A stretch of DNA of 64,000 bases from Alkalibacterium kapii (lineage in GTDB: Bacteria; Bacillota; Bacilli; Lactobacillales; Carnobacteriaceae_A), in assembly GCF_007988865.1 (NCBI RefSeq), contig NZ_BJUY01000008.1:1-64000 (forward strand). Reading direction: 5' to 3'. The notes beneath the pieces were generated by a model that worked only from the letters and a program-made list of their open reading frames with translations, was not told the DNA's origin and ran no database searches. The translations under genes and the position numbers were made by a program. Of the stretch, positions 24,797 through 34,397 are shown piece by piece; positions within the stretch are counted from its first letter, which is position 1; each line of letters begins with the position of its first letter.

Positions 24797-24846
24797 AAAA
24801 ACCTGTTGAAGCACAGGAGTGTATCCTCTGACTCAACAGGTTTTTT
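24797..24846. terminator. Bidirectional terminator between corA and msrA
   Basis: AAAAACCTGTTGA and TCAACAGGTTTTTT form a 13-bp stem with a 23-nt loop; runs of A and T at both ends suit the convergent genes. Confidence 0.85.
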
Positions 24847-24885
24847 CATAGTGAAATTTAAAAAAGAGAAGTCAAAGTCCTTTTG

Positions 24886-25536
24886 TCACCAGCGTATATC
24901 CCTCAAAGTTTCTCGGAGAATGGTTTCTGCCTCTTTAGTGAGTTGCCAGTCTGAAATCTCATCTTTGATGTTATCCAGTCGACCGTTTTCTCTGACAAAG
25001 CCATTCAACCGTGCTGCGATCGTTGAGTGCACGAAGCTTTTATGATCAGAAAATAAAGGGAAAAGCGAAGCTGTTGCTTTATCAAAGCGTTTCAGGAAAT
25101 ATTTTTGATGACGGTCTTCAGCAGGGTAAAAAGGCAGATCATATTGAATATCTGTTTTTATTTGCTTACCGTATCTGTTTTCTCTCTCTTTCTTTACTTT
25201 CTCTGCTTTGCCTAATTGCTCAGTCGAATGAACAATTAACAGTGATATATATTGACGTTCCTTATAATAGCGGTCTTTAAAAGCGTCATGACTGTCCCAG
25301 AAGATATTTAAAATATCCTCGTAGGTCATCAGTGAGGCATCAAAAACGATCTGAACCACCTCTGTGTGATCACCGATATTTCTGTAAGTAGGATCAGGAG
25401 AAGTACCTCCTGAGAACCCCGTCTGCGTACGGATCACTCCGGGATATTGACCAAACTGGCTTTCAGGTCCCCAAAAGCAGCCCATTCCCAATGTCACAGT
25501 TTCCAGTTGTTTTGCTCGTCGATTAAAATTGTGCAC
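24886..25536 (-). CDS. msrA: Peptide methionine sulfoxide reductase A, one-cysteine type
   Basis: Repairs methionine-S-sulfoxide in oxidised proteins. The MsrA motif GCFWGPE (Cys20) and the downstream GGTSPDPTYRNIGDHTEVVQI pattern are clear. No other cysteine exists in the protein, so there is no resolving Cys and an external thiol must recycle it. The start is GTG 25536 with AAGGAAGG upstream; TTG 25542 would crowd that site. No msrB gene is adjacent. Confidence 0.92.
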   Translation of the reverse strand: MHNFNRRAKQLETVTLGMGCFWGPESQFGQYPGVIRTQTGFSGGTSPDPTYRNIGDHTEVVQIVFDASLMTYEDILNIFWDSHDAFKDRYYKERQYISLLIVHSTEQLGKAEKVKKERENRYGKQIKTDIQYDLPFYPAEDRHQKYFLKRFDKATASLFPLFSDHKSFVHSTIAARLNGFVRENGRLDNIKDEISDWQLTKEAETILRETLRDIRW

Positions 25537-25598
25537 AGGCAACCTTCCTTTCGTGTCTTTTGAAAATGTGATGTCATAATCATTAAAATTTTTAGAGA

Positions 25599-27524
25599 TT
25601 ACTTGGATGTCAAGAGTCTCAAACCGTTTAGTATGACGACTAATGTACTTCCTTCGTGAATAATGACACTGAGCGCAATGTCAGTTAACTGCAGCAGACT
25701 TACAAGGACCAGGAAGGCGACAACGGCCATTGAAAAAACGATATTCTGCCAGATGACTCGGTTCATTTTTCTGGAAGTTTTATGGGAACTCACTAGTTTA
25801 GGTAGTTCATTTTTCATTAAAACAACATCAGATACATCCACTGCGACATCTGTCCCTTCTCCCATAGCGATGCCGACATCTGCATTAACCAAAGCCGGCG
25901 CATCGTTTACACCATCGCCAACCATCGCAGTGATTCCATATTTTTCTTTTTGCTCGTTTATGATGGCGGCTTTATTTTCGGGCAGGACATTAGCGATCAC
26001 TTCATCAAGACCTAATTGTTTGGCAACAGCCTTTCCGGTCATTTCAGAGTCTCCTGTTATGAGTGTAGTGTGGATACCCTGGGCTTTGAAATATTCAATG
26101 GCTTCTTTTGTATCTTTCTTAGGGACATCCATTAATGCAATAAGACCAATAACGTGCTCATCTTCTGACACATAGACAACTGTTTTTCCTTCAGACGCCC
26201 ATGTCTCATTTTTCTGTCTGTATTCTAAAGGCACATTTTTGAATGAAGTCGGTTTACCTATCCGGTAGATTTTATGATCGTATTCACCCTTTATCCCTTT
26301 TCCGATCTGATTTTCAACCGTTATGTCCAGCTTGTTTTTGCTTTCAAATTTTTCCATTATCGCAGTTGCCAGGGGATGGTTCGATTCACTTTCTAAAGAG
26401 ACGATAATATCGATCATCATTTCTTCATTGATTGTGTCAGAAAAATAATAATCGGTCACTTCAGGTTTTCCTTTAGTCAGTGTTCCAGTTTTATCAAAAG
26501 CGATAGCTTTAATATTGCCGAGTTGGGATAAATACGTACTTCCTTTAGATAAAACACCCCTTTTTGCCAGATTGGATGTGGTCGACAAGGTAACTGAAAC
26601 TGTCGCCGCGGCAAGAGCACAGGGCGATGCAGCAACTAAAAGAACTAATCCTCTGTAAATGCTTTCTGACCAAGTCCAGTCAAACAGAAAAGGAGCCAGT
26701 AAGACAAAGAGTGGTATTGCAAGCAAGACAAAGTTAACGTATTTAGGTTCGAATTTTTGGATAATACTCGCTGCTCTTGTCTGGTTGCTCTGATTTTGAT
26801 TCACTAACTCCACGATTTTGGAGAAAACCGTTTCGTTACTTTCCTTAGTGACTTCCATAGTAAAGCTTCCTGTGCCATTGATCGTACTGGCAAATACTGT
26901 GTCTCCTTCGGTCTTCTCTTTAGGCATGCTTTCTCCATTGATAGATGATTCATCGATCGACGTTGAACCAGATAGAATGACTCCATCGATCGGTACTTGG
27001 TCGCCATTTAAGACTTTCAGGCGATCACCGGGTTCCAGTTCACTTACATCAACGGTTTCAGTCTCTCCATCATCTTTGATCAATCGCGCTGTTGTGGGAT
27101 TCATTTCAAGTAAACTGGATATTTCCCGTTTACTTCTCCCTTCTGCATATTCCTCCAGAAAATGAGCACCGGAAAAAATCAGGATCAGCAAAGTTCCTTC
27201 CCAGAAACTGCCTATCAAAGAAGCTCCCAGTGCAGCTAAGCCCATTAGTATGTGCGAGTTTGGAGAAAACTTTCCTTTTGATTTCGTATTTTCGATCGTC
27301 TCTCCTATACCTTCAAGTATGATGACGTGATAGCCCGCAGATATAGTTGCCAGAGAAAAGAGGATGCTTTTTACCAATGTGAAGTCATCGCTCAAAAATA
27401 AAGCAATGACAGCTAATGCCAGGCCAATGAAATATAAAATGACGGGGGCCTTGCCGTGATCGTGATCATGTTCGTCATGATCATGGGTATTTATATCGGG
27501 ATTTTCTGTCTTCAACTGATTCAT
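25599..27524 (-). CDS. P1B-type heavy-metal-translocating ATPase, zinc/cadmium type
   Basis: 641 residues. The His/Asp-rich N-terminus (HDHDEHDHDHG) replaces the usual CxxC metal-binding domain. Membrane helices flank the actuator loop (SSINGES), the metal site SPCALA (Ser-Pro-Cys), the phosphorylation motif DKTGTLT, the nucleotide-domain SNHPLA and the hinge VGDGVNDAPAL. Such proteins move Zn2+ and related ions; several His-rich members, like ZosA, take part in zinc uptake under oxidative stress, others export. GGAGGAG precedes ATG. The CzrA-type sensor gene lies just upstream on the same strand, which points to zinc-responsive export. Confidence 0.87.
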   Translation of the reverse strand: MNQLKTENPDINTHDHDEHDHDHGKAPVILYFIGLALAVIALFLSDDFTLVKSILFSLATISAGYHVIILEGIGETIENTKSKGKFSPNSHILMGLAALGASLIGSFWEGTLLILIFSGAHFLEEYAEGRSKREISSLLEMNPTTARLIKDDGETETVDVSELEPGDRLKVLNGDQVPIDGVILSGSTSIDESSINGESMPKEKTEGDTVFASTINGTGSFTMEVTKESNETVFSKIVELVNQNQSNQTRAASIIQKFEPKYVNFVLLAIPLFVLLAPFLFDWTWSESIYRGLVLLVAASPCALAAATVSVTLSTTSNLAKRGVLSKGSTYLSQLGNIKAIAFDKTGTLTKGKPEVTDYYFSDTINEEMMIDIIVSLESESNHPLATAIMEKFESKNKLDITVENQIGKGIKGEYDHKIYRIGKPTSFKNVPLEYRQKNETWASEGKTVVYVSEDEHVIGLIALMDVPKKDTKEAIEYFKAQGIHTTLITGDSEMTGKAVAKQLGLDEVIANVLPENKAAIINEQKEKYGITAMVGDGVNDAPALVNADVGIAMGEGTDVAVDVSDVVLMKNELPKLVSSHKTSRKMNRVIWQNIVFSMAVVAFLVLVSLLQLTDIALSVIIHEGSTLVVILNGLRLLTSK

Positions 27525-27616
27525 TTACTTTCTCCTCCAGTAATTTTTTTGCTTTCAAAACACTTTCTGATATTTTTTAAACGAGATCACTCGCTGTAGT
27601 GCTTTCTAAGGACAGT

Positions 27617-27650
27617 ATACATTAATATATTACAATATACTAATATATAA
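27617..27650 (-). promoter_or_regulatory. Candidate zinc-repressor operator before the P-ATPase
   Basis: The plus-strand text ATTAATATATTACAATATAC with the following TAATATAT is an imperfect AT-rich dyad in the 155-bp gap between the sensor and the ATPase. A related ATATTAGTATACT lies upstream of the sensor gene near 28067. SmtB/CzrA-type repressors bind AT-rich inverted repeats of this kind, but the match is loose. Confidence 0.35.
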
Positions 27651-27679
27651 GCAAATGATCAACGAAATCTTAGATCATT

Positions 27680-28003
27680 TTAAGAATGGCTGACATGGTC
27701 GATCATCTCTTCAAGCGTGGTGATAACATGATCGTCATCATAAGTGTAGTACGCAGTGGTTCCTTCTCTGCGGTATTTCACTAGTTGTACATTTTTCAAT
27801 GATTTGAGCTGTTGAGAAACATTGGATTGTTTGAGATCCAGCCGTTCAACGATTTCATTAACAGATAATTCTTCTTTAGAAAGAAGTTTAAGAATACGGA
27901 TGCGCGTCGGATCACCCAGTATTTTAAACGTCTGAGCAACACGAGTCAAAACTTCTGTATCTATTTCGGTTTCTATGGTATGGTTTTGCGTATTTTTTTC
28001 CAA
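27680..28003 (-). CDS. czrA: ArsR/SmtB-family zinc sensor, CzrA-like
   Basis: 107 residues with a winged helix-turn-helix (LGDPTRIRILKLLSKEELSVNEI to NVSQQLKSLKNVQLV). The C-terminal alpha-5 helix carries Asp-x-His (DDH) and His-x2-His (HVSH) with offsets 0, +2, +13 and +16, exactly the zinc-site spacing of CzrA (Asp84, His86, His97, His100). It should derepress the adjacent P-ATPase when zinc rises. The start is TTG 28003, 8 nt after GGAGG; the ORF's first ATG overlaps that site. Confidence 0.88.
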   Translation of the reverse strand: MEKNTQNHTIETEIDTEVLTRVAQTFKILGDPTRIRILKLLSKEELSVNEIVERLDLKQSNVSQQLKSLKNVQLVKYRREGTTAYYTYDDDHVITTLEEMIDHVSHS

Positions 28004-28256
28004 TATAATGACCTCCATTTTATAACATTAAAAATTGCAAAAGCAGTATCGCTTATCTTTTTTGTAAATATTAGTATACTGAAAAACAGCTACGGCGTAA
28101 AGGTTATAACTTTTCATGAAAATGAGTACCTAAGAAAACTTATGAAAAATGTAGATTAATTAGGTTTGACCAGGAACCCAGCTGCTTATTTTTGGTATAC
28201 TTCATAGTAAATAGAAGTCACTTGAGAAAGATGTCTGATGATAATGAGGGAAAACA

Positions 28257-29168
28257 ATGAATCCAGTATTTAAATTTTTATTGCGCCTGGCTTCTTCACC
28301 GCGCATCGATATACAAGAAGACTACCAGTGGGTGAGGAAAATACAGAAATTCTTTTCCGGCGTTCCTACCGCCCGTTACCGGACACTGGACGAAAAGATT
28401 TATTCAGTTAAGAATGAACATGAAATACCTGTTCGTATTTTTTATCCTAAAATTAAAAAACACCCGGAGCCTATTCTCTATGTTCACGGAGGGGGCTGGG
28501 TCATAGGCGACATCGACTACTACACACGGGCATGCGTCAACATAGCGGACCATCTCGGCAGGGTCGTTTACTCAGTCGATTATCGGCTGGCACCCGAAAA
28601 TCCTTTTCCTGCCGGATTGGATGATGTTTACCGAGTGGCAGAAGTTCTGCTTACACCTTTAGAGGATAGCGAGGAAGAAGACTGGGTAATCATGGGGGAT
28701 TCAGCTGGGGGGAATCTGGCTGCCGTGGTATCGATGCTTTTACGTGACCGCAAAAAAGCAATGCCCAAAAAACAAGTGCTGATTTATCCTTTAACTTACT
28801 GGGATCATACAGAAAATTCACCTTTTGAATCGGTGAGAACAAATGGTTATGATTATGGTATGACGATAAAGAAAATACAGGGGTTCATGGAATTGTACGG
28901 TCCGGATATGAGTGAGCGGAAAAGTCCAATGATTTCCCCTTTGATGGCTGAAGACTTAACACATTTACCAGAAACATTTATCATAACAGCAGAATTCGAT
29001 CCTTTGCGGGATGAGGGAGAAGCTTATGGTAAAGCATTGAGAAAAGCGGGGAACAAGGTGAAAATCCATCGAGTGTTAGATAGTGTCCACGGCTTCATCA
29101 ATTATCCGGCATTTACTGAACCGGTGGAAGAAACATTGAAAGAGATAGCTGATTTTTTGAAAAATTAG
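28257..29168 (+). CDS. Alpha/beta hydrolase, hormone-sensitive-lipase-type esterase
   Basis: 303 residues. HSL-family signatures: oxyanion motif YVHGGGWVIGD (about residue 76), DYRLAPENPFPAGLDD, nucleophile motif GDSAGGNLA (about 148) and a C-terminal Asp (EFDPLRDEG) and His (SVHGF). Such enzymes hydrolyse short-chain acyl esters. It heads a tight three-gene unit: 15 nt separate it from the acyltransferase-like gene. No signal peptide is visible. The substrate may be whatever the next enzyme acylates. Confidence 0.85.
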   Translation: MNPVFKFLLRLASSPRIDIQEDYQWVRKIQKFFSGVPTARYRTLDEKIYSVKNEHEIPVRIFYPKIKKHPEPILYVHGGGWVIGDIDYYTRACVNIADHLGRVVYSVDYRLAPENPFPAGLDDVYRVAEVLLTPLEDSEEEDWVIMGDSAGGNLAAVVSMLLRDRKKAMPKKQVLIYPLTYWDHTENSPFESVRTNGYDYGMTIKKIQGFMELYGPDMSERKSPMISPLMAEDLTHLPETFIITAEFDPLRDEGEAYGKALRKAGNKVKIHRVLDSVHGFINYPAFTEPVEETLKEIADFLKN

Positions 29169-29183
29169 AGAGGAGCTGCAGCT

Positions 29184-30530
29184 ATGGAGAAAAAAAAGTG
29201 GGTCAGATTAGACAATGCATCCAACATCTTTTTAGCTGCAAGAAATGAGACGGATACGAAAGTGTTCCGATTATCGGCTGAAATGACGGAAATAGTCGAT
29301 CCTGTTCTACTCCAGTCTGCTCTTAGAGCGGTATACAAAGAATACCCGTTATTTCATAACGTTTTAAGACGGGGGATCTTCTGGTATTATCTGGAAGAAT
29401 ACGACGGGATGCCTAAGGTGAAACAGGAAACCGATCCGCCTTGTTCACCCCTTTACCACTACGATAAGCGGGAGTTTTTATTTCGCGTCCTTTATTACAA
29501 AGACCGTATTCATTTAGAGGTATTTCATGCCTTGACTGATGGGACGGGAGCGTTGTGGTTTTTTGAAGACCTGCTGAGTGAGTATGTTAGGTTAAGACAG
29601 GCTAAACGCCTTGATTCCATGGATAAACCAAAGAAAAGAGAAAAAGCCGACTTGGAAGACAGTTTCAAACGGTATTTCAGTCAAAAGAAAAAATACGCAG
29701 CGATCGAAGCGAGCATGGCGCCTCTAGAAAAATATAAAGAAATAGAAACACAGGATGACGGCTATTCAGGCATTTTAAAACCTAAAGCATCTTCTGTTTA
29801 CCATGTCAAAGGAGACAAAACACCGGATCACAGACAACGTGTCATTGAACTGAGTACACAACTAGATGAGGTACTGGCATTAGCACGCGCTAAAAAGGTC
29901 TCGTTGACCCTTTACATGACTGCATTATACATGCTGGCAGTTTACCGGGCGCGTGAAGATAAAACGGGAGATGTAACAGTGACGACTTCGATCCCTATCA
30001 ATTTAAGACAATTTTTCCCCTCAGTTTCGGTAAGAAATTTCTTCAGTACGACAGTTGTTGCTTACACGTTCAAACCTGAAAAAAATGAGTATTTAGATGA
30101 TTTATATGACACATTAGCCCATCAGTTCAAAGCGCAGCTGAAAAAAGAGGCATTGGAGAAACGGTTAAAAAGACTCATAAAATTTGAATTTCATCCACTG
30201 ATACGTATCGCTCCCAGGCCACTCAAGGATGGCATGTTGAAACTGGTGAATTACTTCAACAATAAAAATATCACAGTAGCAATGTCTAACCTAGGTCGGG
30301 TTCGTCTACCTGATGGAATGGAACAATACGTCAAGCGAACCTTTTTCTACACCTCAGCGATACGTCCACAGTTTTGTCTGATCAGTTACAGAAACATTTT
30401 ATCGATAAGCTTCACGAGTCCATTTATCGAAACAGATATTCACCGGGAATTTGTTTGTTTACTGACAGAGAGAAAGATCGATGTGATGATGGACGTGAAT
30501 AAAGTATCCAGAGAGGAGATCAATGAGTAA
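29184..30530 (+). CDS. Condensation/alcohol-acyltransferase-like protein
   Basis: 448 residues resembling the chloramphenicol-acetyltransferase-like superfamily that includes condensation domains and alcohol O-acetyltransferases. The catalytic HxxxDG motif is present as FHALTDGTG (about residue 115). A second subdomain contains SIPINLRQFFPS and SNLGRVRLPDG-type segments, seen in fungal AATase-like and bacterial homologues. GAGAGGAGC precedes ATG. The gene overlaps the next by one base (TAATG), so products are likely made together. Acyl donor and acceptor are unknown. Confidence 0.72.
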   Translation: MEKKKWVRLDNASNIFLAARNETDTKVFRLSAEMTEIVDPVLLQSALRAVYKEYPLFHNVLRRGIFWYYLEEYDGMPKVKQETDPPCSPLYHYDKREFLFRVLYYKDRIHLEVFHALTDGTGALWFFEDLLSEYVRLRQAKRLDSMDKPKKREKADLEDSFKRYFSQKKKYAAIEASMAPLEKYKEIETQDDGYSGILKPKASSVYHVKGDKTPDHRQRVIELSTQLDEVLALARAKKVSLTLYMTALYMLAVYRAREDKTGDVTVTTSIPINLRQFFPSVSVRNFFSTTVVAYTFKPEKNEYLDDLYDTLAHQFKAQLKKEALEKRLKRLIKFEFHPLIRIAPRPLKDGMLKLVNYFNNKNITVAMSNLGRVRLPDGMEQYVKRTFFYTSAIRPQFCLISYRNILSISFTSPFIETDIHREFVCLLTERKIDVMMDVNKVSREEINE

Positions 30531-31198
30531 TGAAACATTGTCCTGCATGTCATGCGGATTTTAAAGGAGACTGGTCCACTTGTCCGCTGTGCCAGACGAA
30601 ATTGGAAACAAACCAAAGCACACAGCCAGAAGAGACTGACTTTCCAAAAGCTCCTTTAAAATTTAATCGCAAAAAAATCAGACGGATCCTTAGTTTCAGT
30701 TCAGTACTGATTATCTTTTTATACTTCGTAGCTCACTTTATCTGGCGTTTTAAATTTTTTGATCTTGAATATGTATTATTCGGCATCATGATCATGTGGC
30801 TGATGATGCTTGTTATCATAAGAAAACGCCGAAATATAGTGAAGGGGATCGTCTATATCCTGTTTTTGTTTTCGCTAATTAGTCTGTATTTTGATTACAT
30901 TAATGGCTGGCTGGGCTGGTCTTTAACTTTTGTCATCCCCATACTCTGTGTTTCGGCACTGCTTTCAATGTTCATTTCCATTCAAGTGGTGAAATTGAAG
31001 GCTGAAGACTACGTTCTTTATCTGCAGCTGGCAGCCATCATGGGCTTGATACCGGCAGTCTTTCTAGTGATGAACTGGGTCGTTTTCATACTGCCGAGTC
31101 TTGTGTCTATTCTGCTGAGCCTTCTTATGTCGATTGCTGTCTTTTTCAGACATCGACAGGCTGTAATCAGTGAACTGGAAAAACGAATGCATGTATAA
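30530..31198 (+). CDS. Zinc-ribbon integral membrane protein (DUF6320-like)
   Basis: 222 residues: an N-terminal zinc ribbon (CPACH to CPLCQ, residues 4-23), a short linker, then about six hydrophobic helices from residue 55 on. It is translationally coupled to the acyltransferase-like gene. The pairing of HSL-type esterase, condensation-like acyltransferase and such a membrane protein recurs in Lactobacillales as far as I recall, and suggests acyl transfer at the membrane. Function not established. Confidence 0.6.
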   Translation: MKHCPACHADFKGDWSTCPLCQTKLETNQSTQPEETDFPKAPLKFNRKKIRRILSFSSVLIIFLYFVAHFIWRFKFFDLEYVLFGIMIMWLMMLVIIRKRRNIVKGIVYILFLFSLISLYFDYINGWLGWSLTFVIPILCVSALLSMFISIQVVKLKAEDYVLYLQLAAIMGLIPAVFLVMNWVVFILPSLVSILLSLLMSIAVFFRHRQAVISELEKRMHV

Positions 31199-31276
31199 GA
31201 AATAAATAAACAGGGAAGTGTACAGGGTGAAAGAAATTTAAAAATCGTTCATGAACTGATCCAAGTATTGTCAGAT

Positions 31277-31318
31277 AAAAAAGATACCCAGCCGGTAGTA
31301 CGTCTGGGTATCTTTTTT
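31277..31318. terminator. Bidirectional terminator
   Basis: AAAAAAGATACCCAG and CTGGGTATCTTTTTT form a 15-bp stem between convergent genes. Confidence 0.9.
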
Positions 31319-31325
31319 CATTTTA

Positions 31326-32264
31326 TCAAGAAAGATGCTTGTTCAAAAAATGTGTAATACGTTTGCGGTATTCTTTTTTGTCAGTGACATATCCATAAGC
31401 GTGACCTGCTCCGGGAACAATGTAAAGATCCTTTGAAACGTCAGCTGCTTTATAAACATCGTAAACCATTTCTGTAGGGACGAATTGGTCTTCGTCACCA
31501 TGGATAAAAAGGATAGGTGTCTGGCTTTTTTGTACTTGGACGCTGGGATTTGCTTCCCCAAACCAGTAACCTGCCTTTAATTTTGTTACAAAACTGGTCA
31601 GTGGAATGAGCGGATACTGTGGAAGTTTATACATCGTTTTCAACTGATGGGCCATTTCTTTTGACACGGAACTGTACCCGCAGTCTTCCACGATGGCTTT
31701 AACATTATCAGGTAGATTTTCACCACTGACATTCATGACTGTGGCGCCTCCCATACTTAATCCAAACAGTACGACTTCTGAATCTTCACCTATTTTTTCG
31801 ATCATCCGTTCGATCCACAGCGTATAATCTTTTCTTTCGTGCCAGCCAAAACCGATATAATCCCCTTCACTCTCACCGTGGCCTCTAGCATCTGGAAGAA
31901 GGAGATGAAACCCAAGATCATGAAATAATTTTGCCCAGGGTGCCATGTCACGATTGCTGCCGCTGTACCCATGTGCAATGATGGCAACTTTTTTCGACTG
32001 CTTGCTGGCTGGAATGAAAAAGCCTGAAAGAAGTAAACCATCTGTTGCACGTTGAACTAACATCTCTTTTTCAACAGTCTGATACCATCGTTTTTCTTTT
32101 TCCCACGGATCATCCGGATAAATTTCTTCCATACTATATTCAGCAACGAATTCTTTTTTGCTTATACCTACAGCGGTTTTGTAAAAGTAAGCACTGGCAT
32201 ATGTAAGTAAACTTGCGGTCAAGCCAGTTAATCCCAACAAGCCCCATTTTGTGCTCTTTTTCAT
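31326..32264 (-). CDS. Membrane-anchored alpha/beta hydrolase
   Basis: About 312 residues. A signal-anchor helix (LLGLTGLTASLLTYASAYFY, about 7-27) is followed by a hydrolase domain: AHGYSGSNRD, DARGHGESEG, nucleophile GLSMGGATV, FIHGDEDQFVP and the final His in GAGHAYGY. This matches the YqkD/BEM46-like group of serine hydrolases displayed on the outer membrane face; substrate unknown. The start is ATG 32264, 7 nt behind AGGAGG, rather than the ORF's upstream start. Confidence 0.82.
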   Translation of the reverse strand: MKKSTKWGLLGLTGLTASLLTYASAYFYKTAVGISKKEFVAEYSMEEIYPDDPWEKEKRWYQTVEKEMLVQRATDGLLLSGFFIPASKQSKKVAIIAHGYSGSNRDMAPWAKLFHDLGFHLLLPDARGHGESEGDYIGFGWHERKDYTLWIERMIEKIGEDSEVVLFGLSMGGATVMNVSGENLPDNVKAIVEDCGYSSVSKEMAHQLKTMYKLPQYPLIPLTSFVTKLKAGYWFGEANPSVQVQKSQTPILFIHGDEDQFVPTEMVYDVYKAADVSKDLYIVPGAGHAYGYVTDKKEYRKRITHFLNKHLS

Positions 32265-32348
32265 AAAACGGCCTCCTTTTTTCGAAATTGACTTCAATAC
32301 TAGTATACCGGATAAAGGTGAAAAAAATGCGAAGATTATTTATCCTTC

Positions 32349-32393
32349 TTGACAATAAGCACGAGAAGCACTAATATACCTATAGGGGTATAT
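32349..32393 (+). promoter_or_regulatory. Promoter and CsoR/CstR-type operator of the persulfide operon
   Basis: TTGACA (32349-32354) and TAATAT (32372-32377) are 17 bp apart. Overlapping the -10 and start site is ATATACCTATAGGGGTATAT (32374-32393), an inverted repeat with a G-rich core typical of CsoR/CstR-family operators. The last gene of the operon encodes such a repressor. Confidence 0.75.
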
Positions 32394-32419
32394 AAAAAGA
32401 TAAATGAAAGAGGCTGATT

Positions 32420-32737
32420 ATGTTTAATTTATTCAAGCGTATTCCAAGTATATCAACTAGTCAATTGGAAGTAGAACTGGGTAAAAAAGCGACTTTATTA
32501 GATGTTCGAACACCTGGAGAATACCGCCAGGGGCATATACCGGGAGCGAAAAATGTTCCTTTAAACAAAGTGGATAAGTATAAAAACAATACTGATGAGA
32601 CATTATATGTTATTTGTCAATCGGGAATGAGAAGTAAACGCGCAGCTAAAGAGCTTGAGAAAAAAGGTTATGACGTCATCAATGTGCGCGGTGGAATGAG
32701 TCAATGGAAGGGTAAAGTCAGAGGAGGAAAACTATAA
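32420..32737 (+). CDS. Rhodanese-domain sulfurtransferase
   Basis: A 105-residue single-domain rhodanese. The DVRTPGEYRQGHIPGA segment and the active-site loop CQSGMRS (Cys66) are present. It transfers sulfane sulfur between persulfide carriers. First gene of an operon: one nucleotide separates its stop from the next start. No signal peptide. Confidence 0.88.
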   Translation: MFNLFKRIPSISTSQLEVELGKKATLLDVRTPGEYRQGHIPGAKNVPLNKVDKYKNNTDETLYVICQSGMRSKRAAKELEKKGYDVINVRGGMSQWKGKVRGGKL

Positions 32738-32738
32738 A

Positions 32739-34397
32739 ATGAGTAAAGTAGTTATTGTTGGAGGAGTAGCTGGTGGAATGTCAGCTGCAACCCGTCTGCG
32801 TCGGTTAGATGAAGAAGCTGAAATTATTGTTTTTGAAAAAGGACCCTATGTATCTTTTGCAAACTGCGGATTACCTTATTATGTATCTGGAGAAATAGAG
32901 GACCGCAGTGACTTGTTATTGCAGACACCAGAAGCGCTGCATGATCGCTTTCGTCTAGATGTAAGACCTCACCATGAAGTGGTGTCGATCGATGTAGAGA
33001 ATAAAACCGTTACAGTCAAAAGTAATGGGGAAACAACAACTGAAAGCTATGATAAACTGATCCTTTCACCGGGAGCCAAGCCTTTTGTTCCGCCTATTGA
33101 AGGAGTCAAAGCAGCTGAAAATATTTATACGCTGAGAAACGTACCAGATCTAGATAAAATCATGAAGCGCATTGATGATAAAAATCCTGAAAAAGCAGTG
33201 GTTATCGGTGCGGGATATATTGGTATCGAGATGGCAGAGAATCTTAAACAAAGAGGAATAGACGTTGTCATCGTCGAGAAAGTTCCTCAAATTTTGCCGA
33301 CATTAGATGAGGAAATGGCTGTTTATATTGAGAATGAAATAAAAGAGCAAGGCATTGAAGTATTGACATCTCAATCAGCGGTTGCGTTTAAGGATAAAGG
33401 TCAGCGTGTGGTACTTGAAGATGGTAGTGAAATAGAAACTGATATGACAGTCATGTCTGTTGGAGTCCAGCCGGAAAATGCTTTAGCTGAATCTGCAGGT
33501 ATCGCGTTGGGTCTCAGAGGTGGCATTTTAGTTGATGAGAATTACGAAACAAGCATATCGGATATTTATGCTGTAGGTGATGCGATAATCGTCAAAAATC
33601 AGATCACAGGTGATGATGCACTGATTTCGCTCGCTTCACCAGCTAACCGTCAAGGGCGTCAAGTGGCTGATATCATTGCAGGAATGGAACGTAAAAATAA
33701 TGGAAGTATCGGGACAGCCATTGTTCGTGCATTTGGCCTTACAGCTGCGTCGACCGGTCTAAATGAACGCATGGCAAAAATGAATGATTTAAACGTCGCT
33801 TCCGTACACACTTTAAGTAAAGATCATGCAGGATATTACCCAGGCGCAACAGATATTTCTCTGAAACTAGTATTCAACCCAGAAGATGGAACGATATATG
33901 GGGCACAGGGCGTTGGAGTCAAAGGCGTTGATAAACGTATCGACATCCTTTCAACAGCTATAAAAGCGGGACTGACAGTTCATGATTTGCCAGAACTTGA
34001 ATTTACCTATGCACCACCGTTTGGTTCAGCCAAGGATCCAGTTAACATGATTGGTTATGCCGCGCTTAATATTATTGAAGGTCTGAGTGAATCCGTGCAG
34101 TGGCATGAATTAGATGATGAAATCAAAGCGGGCGCTGTGTTACTGGATGTAAGAAGTGAAGCAGAACTGGAAGAATCCGGACGCTTCCCTGATTCAATCA
34201 ATATTCCGTTAAATGACTTACGCGACCGTATAGACGAACTGGACAAAGACCAAACATACGTTACCAGTTGCCGCAGTGGCCAGCGAAGCTATATTGCTGA
34301 AAGACTGCTCAAACAATTAGGTTATAAAGTGAAAAACTTGGATGGTGCCTTTGAACTGTACCAGACTATTAAACCAGAGGAGATTGAACATGTATAG
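32739..34397 (+). CDS. cdr: CoA-disulfide/CoA-persulfide reductase with C-terminal rhodanese domain
   Basis: 552 residues. The FAD-binding Rossmann motif VVIVGGVAGGMSAATRLRRL lies at the start, and the catalytic Cys43 in SFANCGLPYY is that of CoA-disulfide reductase. The NAD(P)H motif (AVVIGAGYIGIEMAENL, about 155) and second FAD site (DIYAVGDA) follow. The last 100 residues are a rhodanese domain with Cys511 (SCRSGQRS), as in CoADR-Rhd and Npsr-type persulfide reductases. It reduces CoA-persulfide or disulfide with NAD(P)H and fits with three rhodanese active sites in one operon. Confidence 0.9.
   Translation: MSKVVIVGGVAGGMSAATRLRRLDEEAEIIVFEKGPYVSFANCGLPYYVSGEIEDRSDLLLQTPEALHDRFRLDVRPHHEVVSIDVENKTVTVKSNGETTTESYDKLILSPGAKPFVPPIEGVKAAENIYTLRNVPDLDKIMKRIDDKNPEKAVVIGAGYIGIEMAENLKQRGIDVVIVEKVPQILPTLDEEMAVYIENEIKEQGIEVLTSQSAVAFKDKGQRVVLEDGSEIETDMTVMSVGVQPENALAESAGIALGLRGGILVDENYETSISDIYAVGDAIIVKNQITGDDALISLASPANRQGRQVADIIAGMERKNNGSIGTAIVRAFGLTAASTGLNERMAKMNDLNVASVHTLSKDHAGYYPGATDISLKLVFNPEDGTIYGAQGVGVKGVDKRIDILSTAIKAGLTVHDLPELEFTYAPPFGSAKDPVNMIGYAALNIIEGLSESVQWHELDDEIKAGAVLLDVRSEAELEESGRFPDSINIPLNDLRDRIDELDKDQTYVTSCRSGQRSYIAERLLKQLGYKVKNLDGAFELYQTIKPEEIEHV

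Noticed and set aside
25599..27524. P-type ATPase as the missing CopA/CopB of copYZ
   Set aside because: The membrane metal site is SPC, not CPC/CPH, and its neighbour is a CzrA-type zinc sensor with an exact zinc-ligand spacing.
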